DNA from: CAYFVR01 sp046541515
GTDB lineage: Bacteria > Desulfobacterota > Desulfobacteria > Desulfobacterales > Desulfococcaceae
NCBI GenBank assembly: GCA_046541515.1
Contig: JBKHDD010000002.1
Coordinates: 22,750-86,749 of the forward strand
Length of the DNA stretch: 64,000 bases
Direction: 5' to 3'
Below the pieces are notes generated by a model. It was not told the origin of the DNA. It saw nothing but the letters and a program-made list of their open reading frames with translations, and searched no databases. The stretch's first letter is position 1; every line of letters starts with the position of its first letter. Below are positions 56,143 through 64,000 of this stretch, one piece after another. Both the position numbers and the translations under genes were made by a program.

Positions 56143-57143
56143 GCATTAAAATAGGCATTAACGGATTCGGACGCATCGGTCGCATGGTGTTTCGCGCCGC
56201 CCTGGGTCATCCCGACCTGGAGGTGGCGGCCGTCAACGATCTCATGGACATCCAGACCCTGGCCCATCTGCTGACCTACGACTCGGTTCACGGCCGCATC
56301 GACGCCGAGGTGAGCCCCGACGGGGAGGCCATCCGCGTGGGCGGCAAACCGGTGGCCATCACCGCCGCAAAGGACCCTGCCGGCCTGCCGTGGAGCGACA
56401 TGGGCGTGGACATCGTGGCCGAGTGCACCGGGCTGTTTCGGGACGCCGCCGGCGCCGGCAAGCATCTGGAGGCGGGCGCCCGGAAGGTGATCATCTCCGC
56501 GCCGGCCAAGGAGCCGGACTTGACGGTGGTCATGGGCGTCAATCACAGCCGGTACGACCCGCGAAACCATCACATCCTCTCCAACGCCTCCTGCACGACC
56601 AACTGCCTGGCCCCGGTGGCCAAGGTGTTGCTGGAGAACTTCGGCATCCGAAACGGCCTGATGACCACCATTCACTCCTACACCGGGGACCAGCGGCTGC
56701 TGGACTTTCCGCACAAAGATCTGCGGAGGGCCCGTGCGGCGGCCCTTTCCATGATCCCCACCACCACCGGCGCGGCCCGGGCGGTGGCCCTGGTGTTGCC
56801 GGAGTTGAACGGGAAGCTGAACGGACTGGCCGTGCGGGTGCCCACGCCCAACGTGTCTCTGGTGGACGTGGTGGTGAACGTGGAAAAGTCGGGCGTGACC
56901 GCCGCCGACGTGAACGAGGCCCTCCGAAAGGCTTCCGAGGGCGAACTCTCCGGCATCCTGGGCTACTCCGAGGCGCCCCTGGTTTCCAGCGATTTCAACG
57001 GCTCTCCGCTCTCCTCCATCGTGGACGCGGAGACCACCTACGTGGTGGACGACATGGTGAAGGTGCTTTCCTGGTACGACAACGAGGTCGGCTATTCCAA
57101 CCGGATGGTGGACCTGGCCGCCATGGTGGGCCGGCAGCTGTAG
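56139..57143 (+). CDS. gap: Glyceraldehyde-3-phosphate dehydrogenase, type I
   Basis: A 334-residue GAPDH. INGFGRIGRMVFRAALGHPD starts the NAD domain; VNDLMDIQTLAHLLTYDSVH follows; the catalytic Cys is in SNASCTTNCLAP (about residue 152), and TIHSYTGDQRLLDF and WYDNEVGYSNRMVDLAAMVG are intact. It serves glycolysis or gluconeogenesis. The ATG overlaps the rimI stop (ATGA), and tpiA follows after 67 bases, so the genes probably form one transcript with the PTS genes. Confidence 0.97.
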   Translation: MSIKIGINGFGRIGRMVFRAALGHPDLEVAAVNDLMDIQTLAHLLTYDSVHGRIDAEVSPDGEAIRVGGKPVAITAAKDPAGLPWSDMGVDIVAECTGLFRDAAGAGKHLEAGARKVIISAPAKEPDLTVVMGVNHSRYDPRNHHILSNASCTTNCLAPVAKVLLENFGIRNGLMTTIHSYTGDQRLLDFPHKDLRRARAAALSMIPTTTGAARAVALVLPELNGKLNGLAVRVPTPNVSLVDVVVNVEKSGVTAADVNEALRKASEGELSGILGYSEAPLVSSDFNGSPLSSIVDAETTYVVDDMVKVLSWYDNEVGYSNRMVDLAAMVGRQL

Positions 57144-57210
57144 CGCCGGGGAAATCCGCCAAACCGAACCGGTTCCGCCCGCCACCCCAATCGACGAGGA
57201 AAGGAGAACC

Positions 57211-57978
57211 ATGGCCCGCGCGCCGTTTATCGCCGGAAACTGGAAGTTGCATAAAACCGTGGACGAGGCCCGGGAAAGCGCCCGGGAACTGAACGAGCGG
57301 GTCCGGGACGTCCGCGACGTGGAAGTGATGATCGCGCCGCCCTTCACCGCCCTGGCCCCCGTCGCCGCCGAGCTGGAGGGCGGCCCCGTGTCCCTGGGCG
57401 CCCAGAATCTGTTTTGGGAGGAAACCGGCGCGTACACCGGCGAAGTTTCCGGTCCCATGCTGGCGTCCGCCGGATGTCGATATGTGATCATCGGCCATTC
57501 CGAGCGGCGTCAATTTTTCGGGGAAACCGATGAAACGGTGAACCGCCGGCTCCGCGCCGCGCTGAGGGCGGGGTTGCGCCCGATCTTGTGCGTGGGCGAA
57601 ACCGAGGGCGAGCGGGAGGCGGAAAAAACATTTTCCGTGCTTGACAAGCAGCTTCGGAATGGAGTAAAAGGCTTGCTTTCGAATGACTTGGCGGATCTCG
57701 TGATCGCCTACGAGCCGGTCTGGGCCATCGGAACCGGGAAAACCGCGACCCGGGAGCAGGCCCAGGAGGCCCACCAGTTTCTTCGAAAAACTCTTTCGGA
57801 GATTTTTGATTCCGGCTTCGCCGAAGCCCGGCGGATTCAATACGGCGGCAGCGTAAAGCCCGGGAACATCGCCGAACTCATGGCCATGCCCGACATTGAC
57901 GGGGCGCTGGTCGGAGGGGCGAGTCTGAACGCCGAGGATTTTTCTCGAATTGTTCGGTTTGAGGAAACCTCCCAATAG
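57211..57978 (+). CDS. tpiA: Triosephosphate isomerase
   Basis: A 255-residue TIM-barrel enzyme that interconverts dihydroxyacetone phosphate and glyceraldehyde 3-phosphate. FIAGNWKLHKTVDEARESAR holds the catalytic lysine, IIGHSERRQFFGET the histidine, and VIAYEPVWAIGTGKTAT the catalytic glutamate and loop 6. QYGGSVKPGNIAELMAMPDI ends the barrel. GAAAGGAGAACC precedes the ATG. secG follows after 53 bases. Confidence 0.97.
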   Translation: MARAPFIAGNWKLHKTVDEARESARELNERVRDVRDVEVMIAPPFTALAPVAAELEGGPVSLGAQNLFWEETGAYTGEVSGPMLASAGCRYVIIGHSERRQFFGETDETVNRRLRAALRAGLRPILCVGETEGEREAEKTFSVLDKQLRNGVKGLLSNDLADLVIAYEPVWAIGTGKTATREQAQEAHQFLRKTLSEIFDSGFAEARRIQYGGSVKPGNIAELMAMPDIDGALVGGASLNAEDFSRIVRFEETSQ

Positions 57979-58031
57979 AAATTGCCTCCCATGGAATCGT
58001 TCATGGAATTCGATAACAACAAGGATCCGGA

Positions 58032-58406
58032 ATGTCAGCGCTATTGGTAATCATTCACGTGATCGTCTGCATCGCCCTGATCCTGATCGTGCTCCTGCAG
58101 ACCGGAAAAGGGGCCGACATGGGCGCCGCGTTCGGCGGCGGGGGCAGCCAAACCCTGTTTGGCAGCACCGGCGCCGGGTCTTTTCTCGGCAAGGCCACGA
58201 CGGCCGCCGCCGTGTTGTTTATGGTGACCTCTCTCAGCCTTGCCTACGTTTCCAGCAACCGCGTGGGCGGTTCGGTCATGGAGCGGGTGGAAACCACCGC
58301 GCCGGAGGAAACCGCCCCCGGCGCGACGGAAACCCCCGCCGCCCAGGAGACTTCCGGCGACGTGCAGGAATCCACCCCTGCGGAGGATGCCGCGCCCGCC
58401 GAGTAA
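58032..58406 (+). CDS. secG: Preprotein translocase subunit SecG
   Basis: A small subunit of the SecYEG channel, 124 residues. Two transmembrane helices (LLVIIHVIVCIALILIVLLQ and AAVLFMVTSLSLAYVSS) flank the conserved loop GKGADMGAAFGGGGSQTLFG. The tail of about 45 residues is rich in Pro, Ala, Glu and Thr, longer than in E. coli SecG. It lies in the frequent tpiA-secG-tRNA-Leu order. Confidence 0.94.
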   Translation: MSALLVIIHVIVCIALILIVLLQTGKGADMGAAFGGGGSQTLFGSTGAGSFLGKATTAAAVLFMVTSLSLAYVSSNRVGGSVMERVETTAPEETAPGATETPAAQETSGDVQESTPAEDAAPAE

Positions 58407-58420
58407 TCGGTTTTTTTCGT

Positions 58421-58506
58421 GCCGAAGTGGTGGAATTGGTAGACACGCTATCTTGAGGGGGTAGTGGGCCACGCCCGTGCCGGTTCAAGTCCGGCCTTCG
58501 GCACCA
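58421..58506 (+). tRNA. tRNA-Leu (GAG)
   Basis: An 86-base tRNA with long variable arm. The acceptor GCCGAAG at 58421 pairs with CTTCGGC ending at 58502, followed by A and an encoded CCA at 58504-58506. The D-arm has TGGTGGAATTGGTAGACAC, the anticodon loop CTTGAGG with GAG anticodon, and the T-arm GCCGGTTCAAGTCCGGC. A type II leucine tRNA reading CUC and CUU. Confidence 0.96.
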
Positions 58507-58518
58507 TCCGATTTCGTT

Positions 58519-58551
58519 CAAGCCCTTGCCGGGAAGCCCGGCAAGGGCTTG
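58519..58551 (+). terminator. Strong hairpin after tRNA-Leu
   Basis: A 15-bp perfect stem starting CAAGCCCTTGCCGGG with loop AAG. It has no T run beyond CGCGTTT, so termination may be partial or factor-assisted. Confidence 0.55.
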
Positions 58552-58657
58552 CGCGTTTGAGGCCCCCTTTTCCGATCGTTGACAAGTGCCGTGACCTCCT
58601 TTAGATAACGAATGCGCCCGGCGGACGCCGGACGCGTGTTCCCGCACTCAACGAGAA

Positions 58658-59839
58658 ATGGTTATGAAGGCGTTTTTTCTGCCCGCCATTCGGATACGCG
58701 GCTTTGGTCCATTCCGGGACGTTCTCTTCCGGTTCGGCCGGCTGGAGCTGATCATCGGCGCCAATGGGGCCGGAAAATCCCGTCTGTTTGAATTCCTCCG
58801 TCTGCTCCGGGACGCCTGCCATGGTCCTCTCCCGGGCCGCCTTTTGCCCGGTCCGGCCGTTCGGCAACCCTTTCGCCGGCCCGGCCCCGAAAGCTGCTTC
58901 TGGAACGCCCAGGTGGAAGGGGACGGCCTTCCCCTGTTTTATCAGGGGGAACTGGTTCGCGAAGCGGGCGAAATCCGCCCCGTATTCGAACGGATTTTCA
59001 CCAAAAAATCCATCGACGCCGAAAACCCGGGCGGATTCACCTTCCTGGACTTTCGGGACGGCCGGGGCCTGGTGCGCGACCCGGCCGACGGCGCGTTCAT
59101 CCGAAAGGAGTGGCGGCTGCCCGACGCCAACCGGCTGGGCCTTGGGACCGTCCTGGACGCCAACCTGCCCTTGCTCAACGACTTCCGCAGATATCTGACC
59201 CGGTGGCGCTTTTTCAAGCCCGCCGCCATGGATCTCCACAAAATGCGCCGTCCCGCCCGTCTGGACGGCGACGACCTGCCATCCGAAGACGGCGGCAACC
59301 TGAACGCCGTGTTGTACCGGATGCAAAAGGACCATCCCGAAGCCTTCGAAGATTTAAAATCCCTGCTTCAGTTCGCGATCCCCGGCTTTCGTTCCCTTGA
59401 GGTCCGGGAAATCGGCGACGGGACCGAGTTTCTGGCCTTCTGGCGGGAAGACGGGGTCGACGAGGCGCTCAACGTGGCCGACCTTTCCGACGGGGTGCTT
59501 CGATTCATGGCGTTGGCCAGCCTCTGCCTCGTTCCGGAACCGCCGCCCCTCATCTGCATCGACGATCCCGGCCTGGGTCTGCATCCCCGCACCCTCCCGG
59601 TTCTCGCCGGTCTGTTTGAAAAGGCGGCGGAGCGGACCCAGGTGCTGCTCGCCACCCACGACGGCTATTTCCTCACCCAGTTCGACCCCGAAAATCTGGC
59701 CGTGATCAAAAAGACCCCCGACGGCAGCGTCTATGCCGCCGCGCGCCATTCCGAAACGCTGATGGAACGGCTCCGTCAGGTGCAGGGCGAAGACCTGGAG
59801 CGAATGTTCCGAGGCGACGAGTTGGAAACCCTCTTTTGA
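58658..59839 (+). CDS. AAA ATPase (ABC/SMC-like, AAA_21 type)
   Basis: A 393-residue ATPase. Walker A IIGANGAGKSRLFEFLRLLR is near residue 32; Walker B reads PLICIDDPGLGLHPRTLPVL (DDP in place of the usual DEP); the switch is LLATHDGYFLTQF. The middle has many aromatic and charged residues and no other known domain. It differs in sequence from the ATPase at 39.6 kb. Downstream it overlaps a 3-hydroxybutyrate oligomer hydrolase gene by four bases (TTGA), an unexpected partner. The role is unknown. Confidence 0.8.
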   Translation: MVMKAFFLPAIRIRGFGPFRDVLFRFGRLELIIGANGAGKSRLFEFLRLLRDACHGPLPGRLLPGPAVRQPFRRPGPESCFWNAQVEGDGLPLFYQGELVREAGEIRPVFERIFTKKSIDAENPGGFTFLDFRDGRGLVRDPADGAFIRKEWRLPDANRLGLGTVLDANLPLLNDFRRYLTRWRFFKPAAMDLHKMRRPARLDGDDLPSEDGGNLNAVLYRMQKDHPEAFEDLKSLLQFAIPGFRSLEVREIGDGTEFLAFWREDGVDEALNVADLSDGVLRFMALASLCLVPEPPPLICIDDPGLGLHPRTLPVLAGLFEKAAERTQVLLATHDGYFLTQFDPENLAVIKKTPDGSVYAAARHSETLMERLRQVQGEDLERMFRGDELETLF

Positions 59840-61968
59840 CCGCCTCCGATGACGCCCGTTTCGCGGCGCTTCCCGATTTTGTTTTGGGGCCGGTTTCGGT
59901 TTTCCGGTTCGACGGCGGGGACGACGACCTGCTGACCGGCGGCTGGGGGGCGACGGGGCTTTCGGCCGGACCCGATCCGCTTCCTCCGGACGCGTCGTCC
60001 GAGGTCTTGCGCCGACACGCCTTGGCCCACAACTACCGCGGCCTGATCGATGTCTCCGAGGGCGGCGGATATGGCCGATTTTTCGGCCCGACCGTTGGCG
60101 GCGACGTCGGGAGGGACGGCAGGATTCCGGGCCGGGAATATCGCGTCCTTGCCGACGACGGTTCGGGCGCCGAGCGGGTGGCGCTGATGGTCCAGGTGCC
60201 CGACGGCTTTTCCCCGGAATCGGGGGGGCTGGTGGCGGCCGCCTCCTCCGGTTCCCGAGGCATTTACGGCGCGGTGGGGGTGGTGGGCGAATGGGCGTTG
60301 AAGCGGGGGCTGGCGGTGGCCTACACCGACAAGGGAACCGGCGTCGGCGTCCACGACCTGGATCGGGACCGATCGGTCCGGCTGGACGGCGCCCTCGCGG
60401 TCGGCGACGATTCCCACACCCTGTTCCGGGTCCATTCCTCCGGCGAGGATATGGCCGGCGAGGATATGAATAGATACCGGGCCGCTTTCCCCGGCCGGGT
60501 GGCGGTGAAACACGCCCATTCCCGCCGGAATCCCGAGCGGCGCTGGGGCCATTATCTGTTGCGGGCCGTCCGCTTCGCTTTTTACGTGCTCAACCGTCCG
60601 GAGATCCGAGGCGCGGGTCCCGTCCTCACGCCCGCCCGCCTGCCGGTGATCGCGGCGGGGATTTCCAACGGCGGGGCGGCGGCCCTCCGGGCTGCGGAGG
60701 CCGATCGGGAAGGACTGATCCGCGCCGTGGTGGCCTCGGAGCCCAACGTCCAGCCCCGGCCCGAACCGGAACTGGTGCTCCGCCAGGGGGACCGGACTTG
60801 GCGATATCCGGCCCACAGCCGCTCTTTGCTGGACGTGCATACCCTCTTTCACCTCTACCAGCCGGTGATCAACCTCGCGCCCGACCTGGCCACGGCCCCC
60901 TTCAACCTGCTGGACCCGATTCTTTGCGACAACCGCCGGAAGGAGATGATCCGCCTCGGGATTCTTCCCCAAGGGACGGCGGCGGAATCTGCGGCCGCGG
61001 CCGGAAGGCGGCTGGCCCAGCGCGGGATTCTCCCCGATTCGGACATCTTGGCCCCGGCCCATTGCGCCTTTGGCGTTTCCGAAGCCATCGCCGTGACCTA
61101 CGCCTCGGCCTACGGCCGCTTTGGCGTGACGGAATCGGTGGCGGGTTATGGGGTGGCAACGTTGGCGCCGGACCTCACCCCGCAGGCGCCCGATTCGGAG
61201 TTGTTGCGGAACCTGTTCGCCGCCGGCGCCGGCATTCCCCCCATGCCCGCCCGCCCGCTCTCCGAGGCGCAGATGGCGTGGCTGACCGCCCGCCATCCCG
61301 AAATGACATTTCCGGCGCCGCCCGTGGGCGGTCTGGATTGGATCAACGAACACAGCCGGGGCGGCCCCCGTTTGAGCCGATATTCGATCTCTCCGTGGGG
61401 CGTGATGGACCTGAACCTGCGCGGGGCGCTGGCCCTGCGAGGATTGGCCACCGGGCGCGATTTTTCCGGCGCGCCGCTTTCCGGCTCCGAGGCCGAAGCC
61501 CACGAGCGGGTGGCGGCGGGCATCGCCGAGGTGAGGGCCACCGGGGACATCGGAGACCGGCCGGCCATTATCGTCCACGGCCGCGCCGACGCCGTGCTGC
61601 CGCCCAACCATGCCGCTCGGCCGTATTTCGGTCTCCACCGGATGGTCGCGGGCGCCCGCGGCCGGTTGAGATACCTGGAGGTCGCCCACGCCCACCACAT
61701 GGACGCCTTCAACGCCCTGCCGGGATTCGACGCCCGTTTTGTGCCGCTGCATCTTTACCTGGTCCGGGCATTGGACCGGATGTGGGACCATCTCCGGGGC
61801 CGGGGCGATCTTCCGCCGGACCAGGTGATTCGGGCGAGGCCGCGCGGCGTGGACGAGGCGGGCGCGGTCCCTCCGCTGTCCGATCGCAACGTTCCCGGCA
61901 TCGCCGCCGATCCGCCCGAGGCCGACCGGATACGGTTTTCCGAGAACACGGTCTGGATTCCGGAATGA
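59836..61968 (+). CDS. 3-hydroxybutyrate oligomer hydrolase
   Basis: A 710-residue hydrolase matching the D-(-)-3-hydroxybutyrate oligomer hydrolase family, which cuts PHB oligomers to monomers. The nucleophile is in AAGISNGGAAALRAAE (Ser about 277). VHGRADAVLPPNHAARPYFG and YLEVAHAHHMDAFNALPGFD probably supply the Asp and His. Extracellular forms have a signal peptide; none is present, so this one is cytosolic. The start is TTG 59836, overlapping the ATPase stop. A thiolase gene lies at 12.2 kb; no PHB synthase is in the window. Confidence 0.85.
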   Translation: MTASDDARFAALPDFVLGPVSVFRFDGGDDDLLTGGWGATGLSAGPDPLPPDASSEVLRRHALAHNYRGLIDVSEGGGYGRFFGPTVGGDVGRDGRIPGREYRVLADDGSGAERVALMVQVPDGFSPESGGLVAAASSGSRGIYGAVGVVGEWALKRGLAVAYTDKGTGVGVHDLDRDRSVRLDGALAVGDDSHTLFRVHSSGEDMAGEDMNRYRAAFPGRVAVKHAHSRRNPERRWGHYLLRAVRFAFYVLNRPEIRGAGPVLTPARLPVIAAGISNGGAAALRAAEADREGLIRAVVASEPNVQPRPEPELVLRQGDRTWRYPAHSRSLLDVHTLFHLYQPVINLAPDLATAPFNLLDPILCDNRRKEMIRLGILPQGTAAESAAAAGRRLAQRGILPDSDILAPAHCAFGVSEAIAVTYASAYGRFGVTESVAGYGVATLAPDLTPQAPDSELLRNLFAAGAGIPPMPARPLSEAQMAWLTARHPEMTFPAPPVGGLDWINEHSRGGPRLSRYSISPWGVMDLNLRGALALRGLATGRDFSGAPLSGSEAEAHERVAAGIAEVRATGDIGDRPAIIVHGRADAVLPPNHAARPYFGLHRMVAGARGRLRYLEVAHAHHMDAFNALPGFDARFVPLHLYLVRALDRMWDHLRGRGDLPPDQVIRARPRGVDEAGAVPPLSDRNVPGIAADPPEADRIRFSENTVWIPE

Positions 61969-62118
61969 CCAATCCGCCTTTCCACCCCATGACCGTTTCT
62001 GCGGCCCCATCGCGATCCCGGACTTTCGGCGGGAAAGCGCGGACGCTTTGGGGCTTAGCCGCACCGGGACGCGCCGGTCTTCCCGCAAACCATGGCCGGG
62101 AGCGGCAAGGAGATCGCA

Positions 62119-63027
62119 ATGTTTTCTGAATTCCCGTTCGATCTTTCCGGCTATCTGGCGGAACGGCGGCGGATCGTGGAGGCGGCCTTGACGGCCGCGC
62201 TGGAACCGGGGGATCATCCGCCGCGGATCGTCCAGGCCATGGCCCACTCCCTTCTGGACGGGGGAAAACGGCTTCGCCCCATTCTCTGCATGGCCGCCGC
62301 CGAGGCGGTGGGCGGCGCCGCGAGGGCGGTGCTCCCCGCCGCCTGCGCCCTGGAGATGATCCACACCTATTCCCTGATCCACGACGATCTGCCCGCCATG
62401 GACGACGACCGCCTGCGTCGGGGGCGTCCCACCTGCCACATCGCCTTTGACGAGGCCACCGCCATCCTGGCCGGAGACGCCCTGTTGACGCTGGCCTTTT
62501 CCGTGCTGGCCGTCGCCGGGGAAAACGCGCCCGACGGGGAGGCGGTTCGGTGGCTGAGGGCGATTCGATGGATCGCGGACGCAGCGGGTTGCCTTGGAAT
62601 GGTGGAGGGGCAGATGCGGGACATGGCCGGCGAAAACGCCCACCTCTCCCTGGAAGCGCTGGAGGCGGTCCATCGACGGAAGACCGGCGCGCTGATTCGG
62701 GCTTCGGTGGCGGCCGGGGCCGGGTTGGTCGGGGCTTCCCCCGAGGCGCGTCTCGCCCTGGAAACCTACGCGGACCGGCTCGGGCTCGCCTTTCAGGTGA
62801 TCGACGACATCCTGAACGAAGAGGGGGATCCGTCGATTATGGGCAAGGCCGCGGGTACCGATCGGGACCGCCGCAAAAGCACCTATCCGGCCCTCCTGGG
62901 CCTGGATGCCGCCAAGGATCACGCCGCCCGCCTGATCCGGGAAGCCGTCGAGGTCATTGCCGACTTTCCCCCCGCCGCCGACCCCCTCCGCGCCATCGCG
63001 GATTACGTGCTTCGACGGCGGCGCTAG
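62119..63027 (+). CDS. ispA: Farnesyl diphosphate synthase (polyprenyl synthetase)
   Basis: A 302-residue IspA-type trans-prenyltransferase that makes farnesyl or geranylgeranyl diphosphate. FDEATAILAGDALLTLAF and the first Asp-rich motif DDLPAMDDDRLRRGRPTCH are complete; the second reads FQVIDDILNEEGDPSIMGKA. GGKRLRPILCMAAAEAVGG is the substrate-binding lysine/arginine region. The ATG at 62119 follows AAGGAG. dxs often follows ispA, but here a 488-bp gap and alr on the other strand follow. Confidence 0.92.
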   Translation: MFSEFPFDLSGYLAERRRIVEAALTAALEPGDHPPRIVQAMAHSLLDGGKRLRPILCMAAAEAVGGAARAVLPAACALEMIHTYSLIHDDLPAMDDDRLRRGRPTCHIAFDEATAILAGDALLTLAFSVLAVAGENAPDGEAVRWLRAIRWIADAAGCLGMVEGQMRDMAGENAHLSLEALEAVHRRKTGALIRASVAAGAGLVGASPEARLALETYADRLGLAFQVIDDILNEEGDPSIMGKAAGTDRDRRKSTYPALLGLDAAKDHAARLIREAVEVIADFPPAADPLRAIADYVLRRRR

Positions 63028-63515
63028 CCGCCTTCCCAAACGATCCCCGACTTTTTCCACGCCCTCGCCGATCCCTTCCGTTCCGAATCCCCGTCCGGGA
63101 AACTCGGGCTCCTTTGCTCCACGCCTTGAATGGCCCCCACCGAGATGGACCCTCCATTGTCCGGCGCCCCACGGTTCGCGATTTCCCGATTGACGGCTGG
63201 AGAAATTCGGGAAAAGTGGATCGACTTTCCCCTGGTCCATTATCGTTTGGGAACGATGCCGTTAAGCTATGCGGGTTCACCCCCTTTTTTAAGGTGAGAC
63301 GGAGGGGATTTTTCGGCAATGGATTGAAATCATTCCGTTCATCTTTGAAGCAAGGCGCCCCTGTTTCGCCAAAGTCGTTTCTTCGCTTGGCGGCATTGCG
63401 TTTGGGAATGGAAGAAAAGCGGCTCAAGGAGAGACGAGCGAAGGAGAGGAGGCCACTCGGGTTCGGGCGGAAAAAAGCGGGTTTGAGGGGGCGTCGGAAG
63501 GTTCCGGAAAAAAGC
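63028..63515. other. Spacer between convergent ispA and alr
   Basis: About 490 bp without a gene I can support. No clear terminator for either neighbour was seen. The open frames here lack start context. Confidence 0.35.
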
Positions 63516-64000
63516 TCAGGGCATAACGTCCGCGTACACCCGCGTCACCCGGGGAGCAATGGTGGACACCACTTCGTAGTTGATGGTGCCGGCGAGGTCG
63601 GCGATTTCGTCGGCGGAGACGGCGCCCGGCTCCTCGCCGCCGAATACGGTGACGGGATCGCCCACGCCGACGTCGGGTATGGCGCCGACGTCCAGGATGG
63701 TCAGGTCCATGCAGACCCGGCCGACGATGGGCGCCCGGCGGCCGTGGACGAGCATATGGCCCCGGGAGGAAAGAAGTCGATCGAGGCCGTCGGCGTATCC
63801 GACCGCGACCGTGGCCAGGGTGGTGGGCGCGGGCGTCCGGTAGGTCATTCCGTAACTGACGGGAAAGTCGGCCGGAACCCGCTTGACGTGGAGCACCTCG
63901 GTTTGGAGGGTCATGGCGGGCCGCAGGCGAATCTTTTCCCGGTCCACCTCGTTTGAGGGATAAAGACCGTACAGGGAAATCCCGGGCCGAACCAGATCGA
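63516..64000 (-). CDS. alr: Alanine racemase, C-terminal part
   Basis: The last 161 codons of a PLP-dependent alanine racemase that makes D-alanine for peptidoglycan; the 5' part lies beyond the window. VRPGISLYGLYPSNEVDREK, PVSYGMTYRTPAPTTLATVA, VGYADGLDRLLSSRG (catalytic tyrosine) and VGRVCMDLTILDVG (Met-Asp pair of the C-terminal domain) are present, with GTINYEVVSTIAPRVTRVY at the end. The stop is at 63516-63518. Confidence 0.94.
   Translation of the reverse strand, partial: DLVRPGISLYGLYPSNEVDREKIRLRPAMTLQTEVLHVKRVPADFPVSYGMTYRTPAPTTLATVAVGYADGLDRLLSSRGHMLVHGRRAPIVGRVCMDLTILDVGAIPDVGVGDPVTVFGGEEPGAVSADEIADLAGTINYEVVSTIAPRVTRVYADVMP

Noticed and set aside
59776..63240. A 1154-codon minus-strand open frame opposite the hydrolase and ispA
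   Set aside because: It is the antisense of two clear plus-strand genes in GC-rich DNA, with no motifs or start context of its own.

Overview
The window is GC-rich and gene-dense and looks like the chromosome of a Gram-negative bacterium of the deltaproteobacterial type (Desulfobacterota). Three things point that way. The run kdsA-kdsC-lptC-lptA-lptB-rpoN-hpf-ptsN-rapZ followed by a mannose-type EIIA is typical of that group. A DUF39 homocysteine-synthesis protein of the kind found in anaerobes is present. A stand-alone short N-acetylglutamate-synthase-like acetyltransferase replaces classical ArgA. No phage, integrase, intact IS element, rRNA or CRISPR array was seen.

Region by region. (1) 0-6.7 kb: a partial gene, radC, a small HAD phosphatase, pepA, a cNMP/GGDEF/EAL signalling protein and a GspE/PilB-like ATPase. 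(2) 6.8-9.8 kb: a decay tract with a sigma-54 activator that has lost most of its AAA+ domain, an orphan Phd-type antitoxin, an alpha/beta-hydrolase remnant and a broken tRNA-binding-domain gene. (3) 9.9-25.4 kb: mostly core genes (yajD, an NRDE protein, thiolase, AI-2E-type exporter, gyrA-gpsA-radC, pgk, an acetyltransferase and a YbgF-like lipoprotein), with a DUF4160/DUF2442/DUF433 cluster between the second radC and pgk. (4) 25.4-34.4 kb: a minus-strand cluster of four radical-SAM enzymes (two with B12-binding domains), two GNAT-like acyltransferases and a GH3-type adenylating ligase. Its six upstream genes overlap stop-to-start by four bases. A near-perfect sigma-54 promoter sits just ahead of it. 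(5) 34.9-40.8 kb: an accessory island with Fic, two PIN-domain modules, remnants of a nucleotidyltransferase pair, a HicB-like antitoxin and an AAA ATPase/DUF4276 pair that resembles a defence system. (6) 41-48 kb, minus strand: alaS, recA, thpR, DUF39 and an M23 peptidase. (7) 48.3-58.5 kb, plus strand: Kdo/LPS export, nitrogen-PTS regulation, then rimI-gap-tpiA-secG and tRNA-Leu(GAG). (8) 58.6-64 kb: a second AAA ATPase coupled to a 3-hydroxybutyrate oligomer hydrolase, ispA and the 3' part of alr.

The candidate undescribed system is the sigma-54-linked radical-SAM/B12/GNAT/GH3 cluster. Its content suggests multi-step radical modification of an acyl or lipid-like molecule, followed by acyl transfer and ATP-dependent conjugation; the product cannot be named from sequence. 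A 78-bp REPIN-like palindromic repeat has inserted in frame near the start of one of its radical-SAM genes, and a diverged relative of one half lies near 10.4 kb. The ATPase/DUF4276 pair is a second, smaller candidate.

Limits: all calls come from reading motifs, gene order and ribosome-binding sites by eye. No alignment, folding or database search was run.
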